DNA of 64,000 bases from Ruminococcaceae bacterium BL-4 (lineage in GTDB: Bacteria > Bacillota > Clostridia > Oscillospirales > Acutalibacteraceae): assembly GCA_902809935.1 (NCBI GenBank), contig LR778134.1:806001-870000 (forward strand), given 5' to 3'. A model generated the notes under the pieces. It was not told the origin of the DNA and did no database searches. It saw only the letters and a list, made by a program, of their open reading frames with translations. Below, in pieces: positions 38,418 through 47,716 of this stretch. The stretch's first letter is position 1. Every line of letters begins with the position of its first letter. Made by a program: the position numbers and the translations under genes.

Positions 38418-40850
38418 ATGAATTATCATTTATCCGAAAAAGAAATACAAAATCGTGTTCTTGCAAAATTGGGGCAGAATTTTGGGGTTGCGCTGGATAA
38501 TGCGACAGATGATCAATGCTATAAAGCGGTGGCTAAAGTTGTGATTGATCTTCTTTCAAAAGGATATAGTGAATTTTCAGAAAAAGCAGAAAAAAATCAT
38601 ACAAAGCATGTGTATTATCTTTGCATGGAATTTTTAATGGGGCGTAGCCTGAAAAACAATCTTTGGAATTTGGGGTTGGAAGAACCTTTTCGGGAAGCCC
38701 TGGCAAAAATCGGCTTAAAACTTGATCGTCTTTATGACTGTGAGCCGGATGCCGGTCTTGGGAACGGCGGGTTGGGAAGACTTGCCGCCTGCTTTTTGGA
38801 CGGATTAGCGACCGATGGATATCCTGCTACAGGCTACAGCCTTTGCTATGAATATGGTGTTTTTCGCCAGAAACTGGTAGATGGCTGGCAGACGGAACTG
38901 CCTGATTTTTGGCTGCCTGGCGGTCAGGTCTGGCTGCGGGAAATCCCAGAAAAGGAAGTAGAAGTCCATTTTGACGGGCATATTGAAGAGTCATGGTCCG
39001 GTCCTCATCATATGACAATTCATAAAGACTATACCAATATTATTGCAATTCCATGTGATATGTATGTTTCCGGTGAAGACGGCAAGGGGATTTCCTGTTT
39101 GCGAATTTGGAAGAGCAAAAGCCCGGATTTTAATATGAAGCTTTTTAATTCCGGCGAATATCTGCGGGCGATGGAGCGCAATGCAATGGCAGAAGTGATT
39201 ACAAAGGTGCTTTATCCGGAAGATAATCACATGGAAGGAAAAAGTCTGCGGCTTACCCAACAGTATTTTTTGGTGAGCGCCAGTATTCAGGATATTGTTA
39301 GGAATCATCTTTTCCACTATTCAACGCTGGACAATTTGCCCGATTTGGTGGCAATTCATCTAAATGATACACATCCGGTTCTTGCGATTCCTGAACTGAT
39401 GCGGATTATGCTGGACGAGTGTGGTTATAGTTGGGAAAACGCATGGGATATTACCACTCGCACGTTTGCCTATACAAATCATACCGTGATGAAGGAAGCG
39501 CTGGAATGCTGGAATACGGACTTGTTCCGTCTGCGTCTGCCGAGAATTTATCAGATTATTGAGGAAATCAACCGCCGCTTTTGTGCCGAAATGCACGGGC
39601 ATGGTGTGGACGGCTATAAAGTTGGCCGTATGGCGCCGCTCAATGATGGATTTGTCAAGATGGCAAACCTGGCTGTTGTAGGAGCACATCATGTAAACGG
39701 GGTTTCCGGTCTGCACAGCCAAATTTTAAAAGATACGGTTTTTCATGACTTTTATACGGAAATGCCTCAGAAATTTACGAATGTGACGAATGGAATTGCG
39801 CACAGAAGATGGCTTTGTCAGGCGAACCCGGGGCTTTCAAAGCTGCTGACCGAAAAAATCGGGGACGGATATATTCATTTTGCCGATGAACTTAAAAAGT
39901 TTGAAAAATTTAAAGACGACAGATCAACGCTGGAAGCTCTTTCTAAAATTAAGCATCAAAACAAAGAGCGTTTAGCTGATTATATTAAGAGGGAAAATGG
40001 AATCATACTAGATCCTGATTCCATTTTTGACGTGCAGGTAAAAAGGATGCACGAGTATAAACGCCAGCATCTGAATGCACTGCATATCCTTTCTACCTAT
40101 CAGTGGCTGCGGGAAAATCCGAATGCTGATTTTCAGCCGCGCACCTATCTTTTCGGGGCGAAAGCAGCGCCCGGCTATTATCTTGCGAAGCAGATTATAC
40201 GGTTTATCTATCAGCTTTCGCAGGTCATTGACAATGACCCCCGCGTAAAAGAGAAACTTAAAGTTGTCTATATTGAGGATTATCGAGTCACATTGGCAGA
40301 ACTGATGATTCCAGCGGCCGATATCAGTGAACAGATTTCTTTGGCAGGCACCGAGGCGAGCGGCACCAGCAATATGAAATTTATGATTAATGGAGCGGTT
40401 ACGCTGGGAACGCTGGACGGCGCCAATGTGGAGATTCATGATTCTGTGGGGGACGATAATATGCTTCTCTTCGGAATGACTACGCAGGAAGTGAACAGTT
40501 TAAAGCAGGCGGGATATCATCCGCGGCAGATTTATGAAAACAATCCGATTATTCACAGAGCGGTCGATGAGATACACACCGGTTGGAATGGAAATGATTT
40601 TTCGGAAATTGCGGATTCGCTGATTAATCAAGATCCATACATGGTTTTAGCCGATTTTGACAGTTATGCAAAAGCGCAGCAAAAATCGGCAAAGCTCTAT
40701 CGGGATTCGCTCAGTTGGCAGAAGATGTGCCTAACTAATATTGCAAATGCGGGGAGATTTGCGGCTGACCGTGCAATCCATGAATATGCAACGAATATTT
40801 GGAACTGCATGCCGGTTCCCGGGGTTGCTCCAAAGCCGGATCATGAATGA
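38418..40850 (+). CDS. glgP: Glycogen/alpha-glucan phosphorylase
   Basis: Releases glucose-1-phosphate from alpha-1,4-glucans. The 810-residue protein starts at ATG 38418 (MNYHLSEKEIQNRVLAKLG), nine bases after GGAGG. Family segments: YYLCMEFLMGRSLKNNL, DAGLGNGGLGRLAACFLDGLA read in two parts, AIHLNDTHPVLAIPELMRI, VGAHHVNGVSGLHS, FTNVTNGIAHRRWL, VQVKRMHEYKRQHLN and the PLP-lysine site EASGTSNMKFMINGA. The length is standard for the bacterial enzyme. It is divergent from the GH13 gene and ends at a strong terminator. Confidence 0.97.
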   Translation: MNYHLSEKEIQNRVLAKLGQNFGVALDNATDDQCYKAVAKVVIDLLSKGYSEFSEKAEKNHTKHVYYLCMEFLMGRSLKNNLWNLGLEEPFREALAKIGLKLDRLYDCEPDAGLGNGGLGRLAACFLDGLATDGYPATGYSLCYEYGVFRQKLVDGWQTELPDFWLPGGQVWLREIPEKEVEVHFDGHIEESWSGPHHMTIHKDYTNIIAIPCDMYVSGEDGKGISCLRIWKSKSPDFNMKLFNSGEYLRAMERNAMAEVITKVLYPEDNHMEGKSLRLTQQYFLVSASIQDIVRNHLFHYSTLDNLPDLVAIHLNDTHPVLAIPELMRIMLDECGYSWENAWDITTRTFAYTNHTVMKEALECWNTDLFRLRLPRIYQIIEEINRRFCAEMHGHGVDGYKVGRMAPLNDGFVKMANLAVVGAHHVNGVSGLHSQILKDTVFHDFYTEMPQKFTNVTNGIAHRRWLCQANPGLSKLLTEKIGDGYIHFADELKKFEKFKDDRSTLEALSKIKHQNKERLADYIKRENGIILDPDSIFDVQVKRMHEYKRQHLNALHILSTYQWLRENPNADFQPRTYLFGAKAAPGYYLAKQIIRFIYQLSQVIDNDPRVKEKLKVVYIEDYRVTLAELMIPAADISEQISLAGTEASGTSNMKFMINGAVTLGTLDGANVEIHDSVGDDNMLLFGMTTQEVNSLKQAGYHPRQIYENNPIIHRAVDEIHTGWNGNDFSEIADSLINQDPYMVLADFDSYAKAQQKSAKLYRDSLSWQKMCLTNIANAGRFAADRAIHEYATNIWNCMPVPGVAPKPDHE

Positions 40851-40897
40851 ACAAGTTAAGGATAACAAATCGTTTTTTATATCGTTCGCTGTGCTAA

Positions 40898-40937
40898 TAA
40901 AAATCCCCGTCGGAAAATTTTCCGACGGGGATTTTTT
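40898..40937. terminator. Bidirectional terminator after glgP
   Basis: A GC-rich perfect hairpin (AAATCCCCGTCGGAAAA with its complement) followed by six T, and preceded by A-rich sequence, between convergent glgP and the CBS-domain gene. Confidence 0.92.
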
Positions 40938-40941
40938 CGCT

Positions 40942-42315
40942 TTATTTTTTATTTTGTGATTTTGTGCTGCCTTTTTCGGTGGCTTCCGGTGAAGAAACTT
41001 TTTTGCGGATACGAATTCGCGTGATCCGGCGTTCTTCTACCCGCAGAGCAGTAAAAGTAAGCATCCCATATTTGACACAAGGCTGTTCATCTGGATTGGG
41101 GATTCTGCCAAGCAGTTCAACTAAAAGGCCGGCAAGCGTGTCATAATCGCCGCGTGGCAGGGTAATGCCGGTAAGATCTTCCACATCATCAATCGCAATG
41201 GAACCATCAACATTCCAGCAGTTAGGCCCTTCTTCAATGACTTCTTCCTCTTCACGGTCATATTCATCCTGAATATTGCCGACAATAGATTCCAACAGAT
41301 CCTCTAGCGAAATTAGTCCTTCGGTTCCACCGTATTCATCAACAATTACCGCAATCTGAAAATGGTTTTCCGTCATTTCTTTAAAAAGCTCGCTGCACTT
41401 GTTGGTTTCCGGGACAAAATGGGCTAAACGCATCAGCTTTGTGAGCTTCAGTGCTTGATCGACTGGAGCTCCAACATATTTGAGCAGATCTTTTACATAG
41501 ATAATGCCAAGAATGTTATCGAGATCTTCGTGATAAACGGGAATCCGGGAAAAACCTTCCTGAATTGCAAGATTGACAACGTCCTGTATGGTATCGGTGT
41601 CTTCCACGGCGATGATGTCTGTACGGTGTGTCATCACTTCTGCAACGGTACTGTCATCAAAATCAAAGATGTTGGAAATCATGTCTTTCGCATCTTCTGC
41701 AATGACCCCTTTTTCTTCGCCCTGATCGACCATCATTAAAATTTCTTCTTCTGTAACGGTCGAGTCTTCATGATTGGGATCTAATCCTCCAATTCGCATC
41801 GCAAGATGAGTACAGCCCGAAATCAGTGAAAACATTGGCTTTAAAAAGATAATAAGACCTTTTAAAAAGCCTGCATATCGATAGGCAGAGGATTCAATGC
41901 GCTGAGGAGCAAATTTTTTGGGAATCGCTTCTCCAAAAAGTAAAAAGAAAAAGACCAAAAGAAAAATCGTCAAAACGAATCCAAGAATAAAAGCAGCATT
42001 TTGAGAAAGACCTAGAAAAGACAGCGCATTTTCAAGAAATGGTACAATTCCCCATGAGGCAAGTCCTGCCGCCAAAAATTCGCAGATCCCGATTCCCAAA
42101 CGCACGGACCCTAAAAACCGTGCGGAATGTTTGGTAAGTTTCGAAATGGTGCCAGCCTGTGGATTTCCTTCTTCAGTAAGTTTTTTGATTTGGCTGTCGG
42201 AAAGATTGATGATTCCGATTTCTGCTGTAGTCAAAATTGCAGTCAGCAAAAGCAGTAAAAGCAGTAAAATGATTGTTGTCCATAAAAAATCAGTGGGCCC
42301 AGGTTCAGGAGCCAT
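40942..42315 (-). CDS. Hemolysin-family CNNM/CBS/CorC_HlyC protein
   Basis: A 457-residue membrane protein. The N-terminal CNNM membrane domain has four hydrophobic segments (about 10-30, 70-95, 105-130, 140-165) with the signature AEIGIINLSDSQIKKL. Two CBS domains follow (about 210-335: VAEVMTHRTDIIAVE and LGIIYVKDLL), then a C-terminal CorC_HlyC domain with IAVIVDEYGGTEGLISLEDLLESIVG read in two parts. Such proteins are linked to magnesium or other divalent cation export. The name hemolysin is historical. A GGGG site lies 12 bases before the ATG, slightly far. Confidence 0.92.
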   Translation of the reverse strand: MAPEPGPTDFLWTTIILLLLLLLLTAILTTAEIGIINLSDSQIKKLTEEGNPQAGTISKLTKHSARFLGSVRLGIGICEFLAAGLASWGIVPFLENALSFLGLSQNAAFILGFVLTIFLLVFFFLLFGEAIPKKFAPQRIESSAYRYAGFLKGLIIFLKPMFSLISGCTHLAMRIGGLDPNHEDSTVTEEEILMMVDQGEEKGVIAEDAKDMISNIFDFDDSTVAEVMTHRTDIIAVEDTDTIQDVVNLAIQEGFSRIPVYHEDLDNILGIIYVKDLLKYVGAPVDQALKLTKLMRLAHFVPETNKCSELFKEMTENHFQIAVIVDEYGGTEGLISLEDLLESIVGNIQDEYDREEEEVIEEGPNCWNVDGSIAIDDVEDLTGITLPRGDYDTLAGLLVELLGRIPNPDEQPCVKYGMLTFTALRVEERRITRIRIRKKVSSPEATEKGSTKSQNKK

Positions 42316-42546
42316 AAAAGTTCATTTCCCCTTTCAGTTAGGAAAGCATAAAGCGGTATTTTCTGCAATGATCTAATGATAGATTTTTACTTACTTATTG
42401 TATCCTATCAATAGGAGAAATGTCAATGTACAACTGTTTTGCAGAAAAAACAAGGGACTTGATGCAATAAAATATTAAAAACTAGGCATGTTGCAAAAAA
42501 AAGTAGGGGTCTATTGTTAAAAGATATACAATCCATAAAAAGTTTC
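42316..42546. other. Divergent intergenic region upstream of nifJ
   Basis: About 230 bases without a gene. An imperfect TTGTTAA half-site at 42514-42520 recalls the redox repressor Rex, but the matching half is not present. No other structure is clear before the nifJ promoter. Confidence 0.4.
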
Positions 42547-42575
42547 TTTACAGGAGAATAGAAAAATGCTAGAAT
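42547..42575 (+). promoter_or_regulatory. Predicted promoter of nifJ
   Basis: TTTACA (42547-42552), a 17-base spacer and TAGAAT (42570-42575), each five of six to consensus, leading to a leader of about 75 bases before AAAGGAGG and the nifJ start. Confidence 0.7.
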
Positions 42576-42654
42576 GAAAATAAGTTTTACGTAGAAGAAA
42601 GCGAAAAATTTTATAAGGCGCTTCTTATGCGTTTATTAAAGGAGGATTTGCCCA

Positions 42655-45600
42655 ATGGATTCCAGAAAAATGAAGACTATGGATGGCAATACGGCTGCAT
42701 CGTATGTTTCTTATGCATTTACTGATGTTGCTGCCATCTACCCCATTACTCCGTCTTCACCCATGGCAGATGAAGCGGACAAGAGTGCTGCAGCAGGACA
42801 GAAAAACCTGTTCGGGCGAAAGGTGCATATTACAGAGATGCAGTCCGAGGGAGGCGCTTCCGGAGCCGTACATGGTTCTTTGGCTGCCGGCGCGCTTACA
42901 ACCACTTACACTGCTTCTCAAGGTTTGCTCCTGATGATTCCAAACATGTATAAGATCGCAGGAGAACTTCTTCCTGGAGTGATTCATTGCGCAGCTCGTT
43001 CTCTTGCAACGCATGCACTTTGTATTTTCGGTGATCATTCCGATATTTATGCATGCCGTCAGACCGGATTTGCAATGCTCTGTTCCAACAGCCCGCAAGA
43101 GGCTATGGATCTGGGCGCAGTTGCACATTTGGCTGCAATTAAAGGACATGTGCCGTTCCTGCATTTCTTTGATGGATTCCGTACTTCTCATGAAGTTCAG
43201 AAGATTCATTACTGGGATTATAAAGATCTCGGCGATATGCTGGATTGGGATGAAGTTGCAAAGTTCCGCAAAAATGCACTGAATCCGGAACATCCGGTAA
43301 CCCGCGGAACTGCTCAGAATGATGATATTTTCTTCCAGGCAAGCGAGGCTTCTAATCCTTATTATGATGCATTGCCCGCAATTGTCGAGGATTATATGAA
43401 TCAGGTGAACGCGAAGATCGGTACCGATTATAAACCGTTCAACTATCATGGTGCTCCCGATGCAGAGCAGGTGATTATCGCCATGGGTTCTGTTTGCGAA
43501 TGCGCAGAAGAAGTGGTCGATTATTTGAATGCTGCCGGCGAGAAGGTTGGTCTTGTTAAGGTTCATCTTTATCGTCCGTTTGCACCGGAATATCTGGCAA
43601 AAGTTCTGCCCAAGACGGTAAAGAAAATTTCTGTTCTCGACCGTACCCGTGAGCCCGGTTCCATTGGCGAGCCGCTGTATCTGGACGTTTTGGCGGGCCT
43701 TTCCGGCACCGAGTTTGGCTGTGTGCCGATTTACACCGGACGTTATGGCCTTGGTTCCAAGGATACGACCCCGGGAGATATTGTTGCTGTCTATCGCAAT
43801 ATGCAGAGCGACACTCCTAAGAAACGCTTTACCATCAGCATTGTGGATGATGTGACAAACCTTTCTTTGCCGGTTAAGGAAACCCCGGATACCACTCCGA
43901 AGGGAACCCATTCCTGCAAATTCTGGGGACTTGGCGCAGACGGTACTGTCGGTGCAAACAAAAACTCCATCAAGATTATCGGTGACCATACCGATATGTA
44001 CGCTCAGGGTTATTTTGCCTATGATTCGAAGAAGTCCGGTGGATTGACTGTTTCTCATCTGCGTTTTGGCGATCGTCCGATCAAATCCACCTATTATATC
44101 AGTAAGGCCGATTTTGTTGCCTGCCATAAGTCCAGCTATGTGACCGACTACGATATGGTTGAGGACTTGAAAGACGGCGGCAGCTTCCTGCTGAACTGCC
44201 AGTGGAGTGATGAAGAGCTGGACAAGGAGTTGCCCGGCAAGATGAAGAAATTCATTGCTGATCACAACATTAACTTCTACACCATTAACGGTGTAAAGCT
44301 TGGCAAGGAAATTGGACTCGGCAACCGCATCAACACAATTCTTCAGTCTGCTTTCTTCAGCATCGCAAAGATCATTCCAGAAGAAAAAGCGATTGAATAT
44401 ATGAAGGCCGCTGCAGAGCATAGCTATGCGAAGAAGGGCCAAAAGATTGTTGATATGAACTTTGCGGCAATTGACCGCGGCGCAAAAGAATATCATAAAG
44501 TAAATGTGCCGGAATCCTGGAAGAACTGCACCGATGATCAGAAGGTCTCTGTTGCAACCGAGGGCAATCCTGACACTGTAAATTATGTAAACAACGTTTT
44601 GAAGCCGATCAACCGCTATCAGGGAAATAAACTGCCGGTTTCTGCTTTTAAAGATATGGCAGACGGCACAGCTCCTGCAGGTTCCTCCGCTTATGAGAAG
44701 CGCGGAATTGCTGTAGACGTTCCGGAGTGGAATCCTGATAACTGTATTCAGTGTAATTTCTGCTCTTATGTTTGCCCACATGCCTGCATTCGCCCGGCCG
44801 CAATGACAGAAGCGGAAGCAAAGGCGGCGCCTGTCTCTCAGAAGACAAAGGATATGACCGGTATGCCAGGCATGAAGTTTGCTGTGACAATTTCTGCTTA
44901 TGACTGCACCGGCTGCGGTTCCTGCGTAAATGTTTGCCCCGGAATGAAGGGCAATAAAGCACTCTCGATGAAGCCGATGGAGACACAGGCTGTTTCTCAG
45001 GAAGGCTTTGACTATGGCGTAAAACTGCCAGAGAAACCAGAAGTGATTGAGAAGTTTAAAGAGACTACCGTTAAGGGCAGTCAGTTTAAGCAGCCGCTTC
45101 TTGAGTTCTCCGGTGCATGCGCAGGCTGCGGTGAGACTCCTTATGCAAAACTTGCGACTCAGCTTTTCGGTGATCGTATGTATATTGCAAATGCCACCGG
45201 TTGCTCCTCCATTTGGGGCGGCAGTGAGCCTTCTACACCGTATACCCGCAATCAGCGCGGATTTGGTCCGGCATGGGCAAACTCCCTCTTTGAAGATAAC
45301 GCGGAATATGGCATGGGCATGGCACTTGGTCAGGATGCAGTTCGTGGTCGTCTCATGGACGAGATCAAAGAACTTGCAAAAGATGAGCGTGCTTCCGAGT
45401 CCTTTAAAAAGGCTTGCAGTGATTATTTTGATACTGCGAAAGACAGCGGCGCAAACCGTGTTGCAACTGATAAACTGATTCCGGAATTGGAAAAAGCAGC
45501 TGCAGAAGGCTGCCCGGTTTCCAAGGGAATTCTGGGAGAAAAAGAATTTCTCGCAAAGAAATCCACATGGATCTTCGGCGGCGACGGTTGGTGCTATGAT

Positions 45601-46209
45601 ATTGGCTTCGGCGGAGTTGACCATGTTTTGGCTTCTGGAGAAGATGTCAACATTCTCGTCTTTGATACCGAAGTTTATTCCAATACCGGTGGACAGGCGT
45701 CTAAGGCAACCCCGATCGGTGCAGTTGCTCAGTTTGCGGCTACCGGAAAAGCAACAAAGAAAAAGGATATGGCTGCCATTGCAATGAGCTATGGTTATGT
45801 CTATGTAGCACAGGTTGCAATGGGCGCTAACATGAATCAGTGTGTCAAGGCGTTCCATGAGGCTGAGAGCTATCATGGCCCGTCCATTATTATTGCTTAT
45901 GCTCCTTGCATCAATCACGGAATCAAGGGCGGCATGAGTATTGTACAGACCGAGGAAAAGAAGGCTGTAGATGCTGGATATTGGAATCTGCTCCGTTTTG
46001 ATCCTCGCCTTGCAGCGATTGGAAAGAACCCAATGCAGCTTGACTCTAAAGCGCCAACTGCAAGCTATCATGACTTTATCATGGGCGAAGTTCGTTACAA
46101 TTCTTTGACTCGTGCATTCCCGGATCGTGCAAAGATGCTCTTTGAGAAAGCAGAAGAAGCTGCAAAAGATCATTACGATCAACTGGAAAAACTCGCAAGT
46201 ATGAAATAA
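42655..46209 (+). CDS. nifJ: Pyruvate:ferredoxin (flavodoxin) oxidoreductase
   Basis: Oxidises pyruvate with CoA to acetyl-CoA, CO2 and reduced ferredoxin: the central step of clostridial fermentation. The 1184-residue one-chain enzyme shows all domains in order: the pyrimidine-binding part at the start (YPITPSSPMADEAD), domain III, the beta-type 2[4Fe-4S] domain near 690-790 (CIQCNFCSYVCPHACI and CTGCGSCVNVCPG), CAGCGETPYAKL for the proximal cluster, and the TPP site FGGDGWCYDIGFGG with DTEVYSNTGGQASKATP. Codon use is biased to highly used codons, as for an abundant enzyme. An open frame on the opposite strand over nearly the whole gene is a by-product of this bias. Confidence 0.98.
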   Translation: MDSRKMKTMDGNTAASYVSYAFTDVAAIYPITPSSPMADEADKSAAAGQKNLFGRKVHITEMQSEGGASGAVHGSLAAGALTTTYTASQGLLLMIPNMYKIAGELLPGVIHCAARSLATHALCIFGDHSDIYACRQTGFAMLCSNSPQEAMDLGAVAHLAAIKGHVPFLHFFDGFRTSHEVQKIHYWDYKDLGDMLDWDEVAKFRKNALNPEHPVTRGTAQNDDIFFQASEASNPYYDALPAIVEDYMNQVNAKIGTDYKPFNYHGAPDAEQVIIAMGSVCECAEEVVDYLNAAGEKVGLVKVHLYRPFAPEYLAKVLPKTVKKISVLDRTREPGSIGEPLYLDVLAGLSGTEFGCVPIYTGRYGLGSKDTTPGDIVAVYRNMQSDTPKKRFTISIVDDVTNLSLPVKETPDTTPKGTHSCKFWGLGADGTVGANKNSIKIIGDHTDMYAQGYFAYDSKKSGGLTVSHLRFGDRPIKSTYYISKADFVACHKSSYVTDYDMVEDLKDGGSFLLNCQWSDEELDKELPGKMKKFIADHNINFYTINGVKLGKEIGLGNRINTILQSAFFSIAKIIPEEKAIEYMKAAAEHSYAKKGQKIVDMNFAAIDRGAKEYHKVNVPESWKNCTDDQKVSVATEGNPDTVNYVNNVLKPINRYQGNKLPVSAFKDMADGTAPAGSSAYEKRGIAVDVPEWNPDNCIQCNFCSYVCPHACIRPAAMTEAEAKAAPVSQKTKDMTGMPGMKFAVTISAYDCTGCGSCVNVCPGMKGNKALSMKPMETQAVSQEGFDYGVKLPEKPEVIEKFKETTVKGSQFKQPLLEFSGACAGCGETPYAKLATQLFGDRMYIANATGCSSIWGGSEPSTPYTRNQRGFGPAWANSLFEDNAEYGMGMALGQDAVRGRLMDEIKELAKDERASESFKKACSDYFDTAKDSGANRVATDKLIPELEKAAAEGCPVSKGILGEKEFLAKKSTWIFGGDGWCYDIGFGGVDHVLASGEDVNILVFDTEVYSNTGGQASKATPIGAVAQFAATGKATKKKDMAAIAMSYGYVYVAQVAMGANMNQCVKAFHEAESYHGPSIIIAYAPCINHGIKGGMSIVQTEEKKAVDAGYWNLLRFDPRLAAIGKNPMQLDSKAPTASYHDFIMGEVRYNSLTRAFPDRAKMLFEKAEEAAKDHYDQLEKLASMK

Positions 46210-46226
46210 TTTTCTGAGAAGAAAAT

Positions 46227-46266
46227 AAAAAGGGTCCCGCCTAAATGGCTGGGATCCTTTTTTATA
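46227..46266 (+). terminator. Terminator of nifJ
   Basis: Stem AAAAAGGGTCCCGCC with GGCTGGGATCCTTTTT (G-U and one mismatch allowed), five-base loop, T-run at its end, 17 bases after the stop codon. Confidence 0.88.
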
Positions 46267-46300
46267 GTTATTTTTAAAATTTTTATTTTAAAGCGGCGAT

Positions 46301-46350
46301 AGGGGAAGCCTTTCAGCACAAATTCAGGCTGAAAGACTTTCCCCTTTTTT
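46301..46350 (+). terminator. Second hairpin, overlapping the end of the AraC gene
   Basis: AGGGGAAGCCTTTCAGC (46301-46317) pairs with the complement at 46328-46344 and is followed by TTTTTT on the plus strand. It can act as a backup terminator for nifJ. The right arm encodes the last codons of the convergent AraC-family gene, whose stop lies in the loop. Confidence 0.7.
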
Positions 46351-47166
46351 GTTTTGATCACTGAGCAGATATTCTTTGGCATAACGCTTAGGAGAAGTTC
46401 CAGTCAGTTTTTTGAAAGTGCGGATAAAATGTTCATTGTTGCGAAATCCGACGGTTTCACCAGTCTCCTGTACGCGCATTCCATTGCGTAAAAGTTCCCG
46501 GGCCCGCAAAATTCGGCAATGAATAACGTAATCCATTACGCCAAATCCGGTTGCAGGTTTAAAAATATGGCAGAGATAGTATTTACTCAGGAAAAAGTGT
46601 GAGGCAATCAAGTCAATGGTTAATGGTTCCGATAAATGTGCCCGAATATATTCCAAAATTGGTGCAACCTTTTCCAAATCGTGGTTGATTTCTGTTGCTT
46701 TCAAATCTGCTGTAGCAAAATAGCAGAATGTTTTGTGCAGAAACGTTAAGAGAGTTAGCAATTGCTGCATATCTTCCCCAAAGTTTCCACTGGTGCAGGG
46801 AATCTGAAGCTGATTATAAAGCTTTTCGAGCTCCACGGTTTCTTCTTCCGATAGAGTTACCTGAATTTTTGACCGTTCGGCACAGGCCGCAAGATTTGTT
46901 TGTGGAGTAGAGAGAGATTGCAGAAGACTTGGTGCAATATGAAGAACTCGGCTTCGATAAGTTTCGTTTGCAACGCTTCGGTGCAAAATAGAAGCACCAA
47001 AAAGAAACAACTGCCCCCGGTGGAGCGGATAAATTTCCGGTTCCAAAAAGAAAAGTCCTTCGCCGGAAGTACACATCATGATTTCAACATCTTCATGAAA
47101 GTGTGGACGATCCATGGAATAAGTATCATTTCGACTAGAATGAATTTCATATTTGTAGCGAATCAT
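46324..47166 (-). CDS. AraC-family transcriptional regulator (1)
   Basis: A 280-residue regulator starting at ATG 47166 behind AAGGAG. The N-terminal cupin-like sensing domain has HFHEDVEIMMCTSGEG and HRGQLFLFGASILHRSV. The C-terminal double helix-turn-helix (about 175-270) has IDLIASHFFLSKYYLCHIFKPATG and VGFRNNEHFIRTFKKLTGTSPKRYAKEY as the typical segments. It is divergent from gltS across a 550-bp region, so gltS and the dehydrogenase gene behind it are the likely targets. It resembles the AraC protein at 50508-51332 on the other side of that pair. Confidence 0.9.
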   Translation of the reverse strand: MIRYKYEIHSSRNDTYSMDRPHFHEDVEIMMCTSGEGLFFLEPEIYPLHRGQLFLFGASILHRSVANETYRSRVLHIAPSLLQSLSTPQTNLAACAERSKIQVTLSEEETVELEKLYNQLQIPCTSGNFGEDMQQLLTLLTFLHKTFCYFATADLKATEINHDLEKVAPILEYIRAHLSEPLTIDLIASHFFLSKYYLCHIFKPATGFGVMDYVIHCRILRARELLRNGMRVQETGETVGFRNNEHFIRTFKKLTGTSPKRYAKEYLLSDQNKKGESLSA

Positions 47167-47716
47167 AAAAAGATCTCCTTCCCAAAATGAAAGTTTTTGT
47201 TTGGCTTTTTTCATTGGAAAACGATAAAAATTGCGGAGCAAGATATGCAAATTTTACAGCAAACCAATGCATTAGCAAGAGAAAAAAGACATTTATTGTG
47301 CTATTTCTGTAGTTTTTTGCTGGTATTAAGGGATTAAAGGAATATTATGAAACAGCTTTATTCCAAAGCAGAACCAACAAATAGGAAAAGGGGAAAAATG
47401 GAAAGAAATCCAAAGTGATTTTATCTAAAAATGAATAAAATTGTTTTGTAAATTTTATTTGTTTCCTTATCATATGGGGAAAAAAGTAAAAAATAATTCC
47501 AAAAAAGAAAATATACTACCAAATAGCAAGATACATCATTTTTATGCAAATACAGTGCAGGAAATTGCGAAAATTGGATGATATGATAGTGCATGAAAAA
47601 GGGAGAGAGCAAAAAAAAAATTTGGCAAAGTTGCCGATTCCTTTTTCTCTCTTAAATGGGAGCAAGTCCGGAATTGCAAAAGTTGTTTTTCAAAATTTGA
47701 TGGGAGGCGTTTGATT
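47167..47716. other. Long divergent region between the AraC gene and gltS
   Basis: 550 bases, strongly AT-rich, with no gene I can support; the longest plus-strand start (ATG 47347) gives only 23 codons. It must contain both divergent promoters and probably the AraC operator. A small GGCAA/TTGCC hairpin flanked by pairing GAGAGAG and CTCTCTT tracts (about 47603-47655) lies in the probable leader of gltS and may be regulatory. Confidence 0.4.

Noticed and set aside
42514-42531. Possible Rex redox-repressor site upstream of nifJ
   Set aside because: Only one TTGTTAA half-site is good; the second half lacks TTAACAA at any accepted spacing, and it lies 16 bases upstream of the -35 box.
42757-46182. 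A 1141-codon open frame on the minus strand opposite nifJ
   Set aside because: It is a shadow of the highly biased nifJ codons; the translation is low in conserved motifs, rich in Cys/His/Ile/Asn and has no ribosome site, while nifJ on the other strand is certain.
46724-47190. Plus-strand frames opposite the AraC gene
   Set aside because: Antisense shadows of the conserved AraC domains without ribosome sites.
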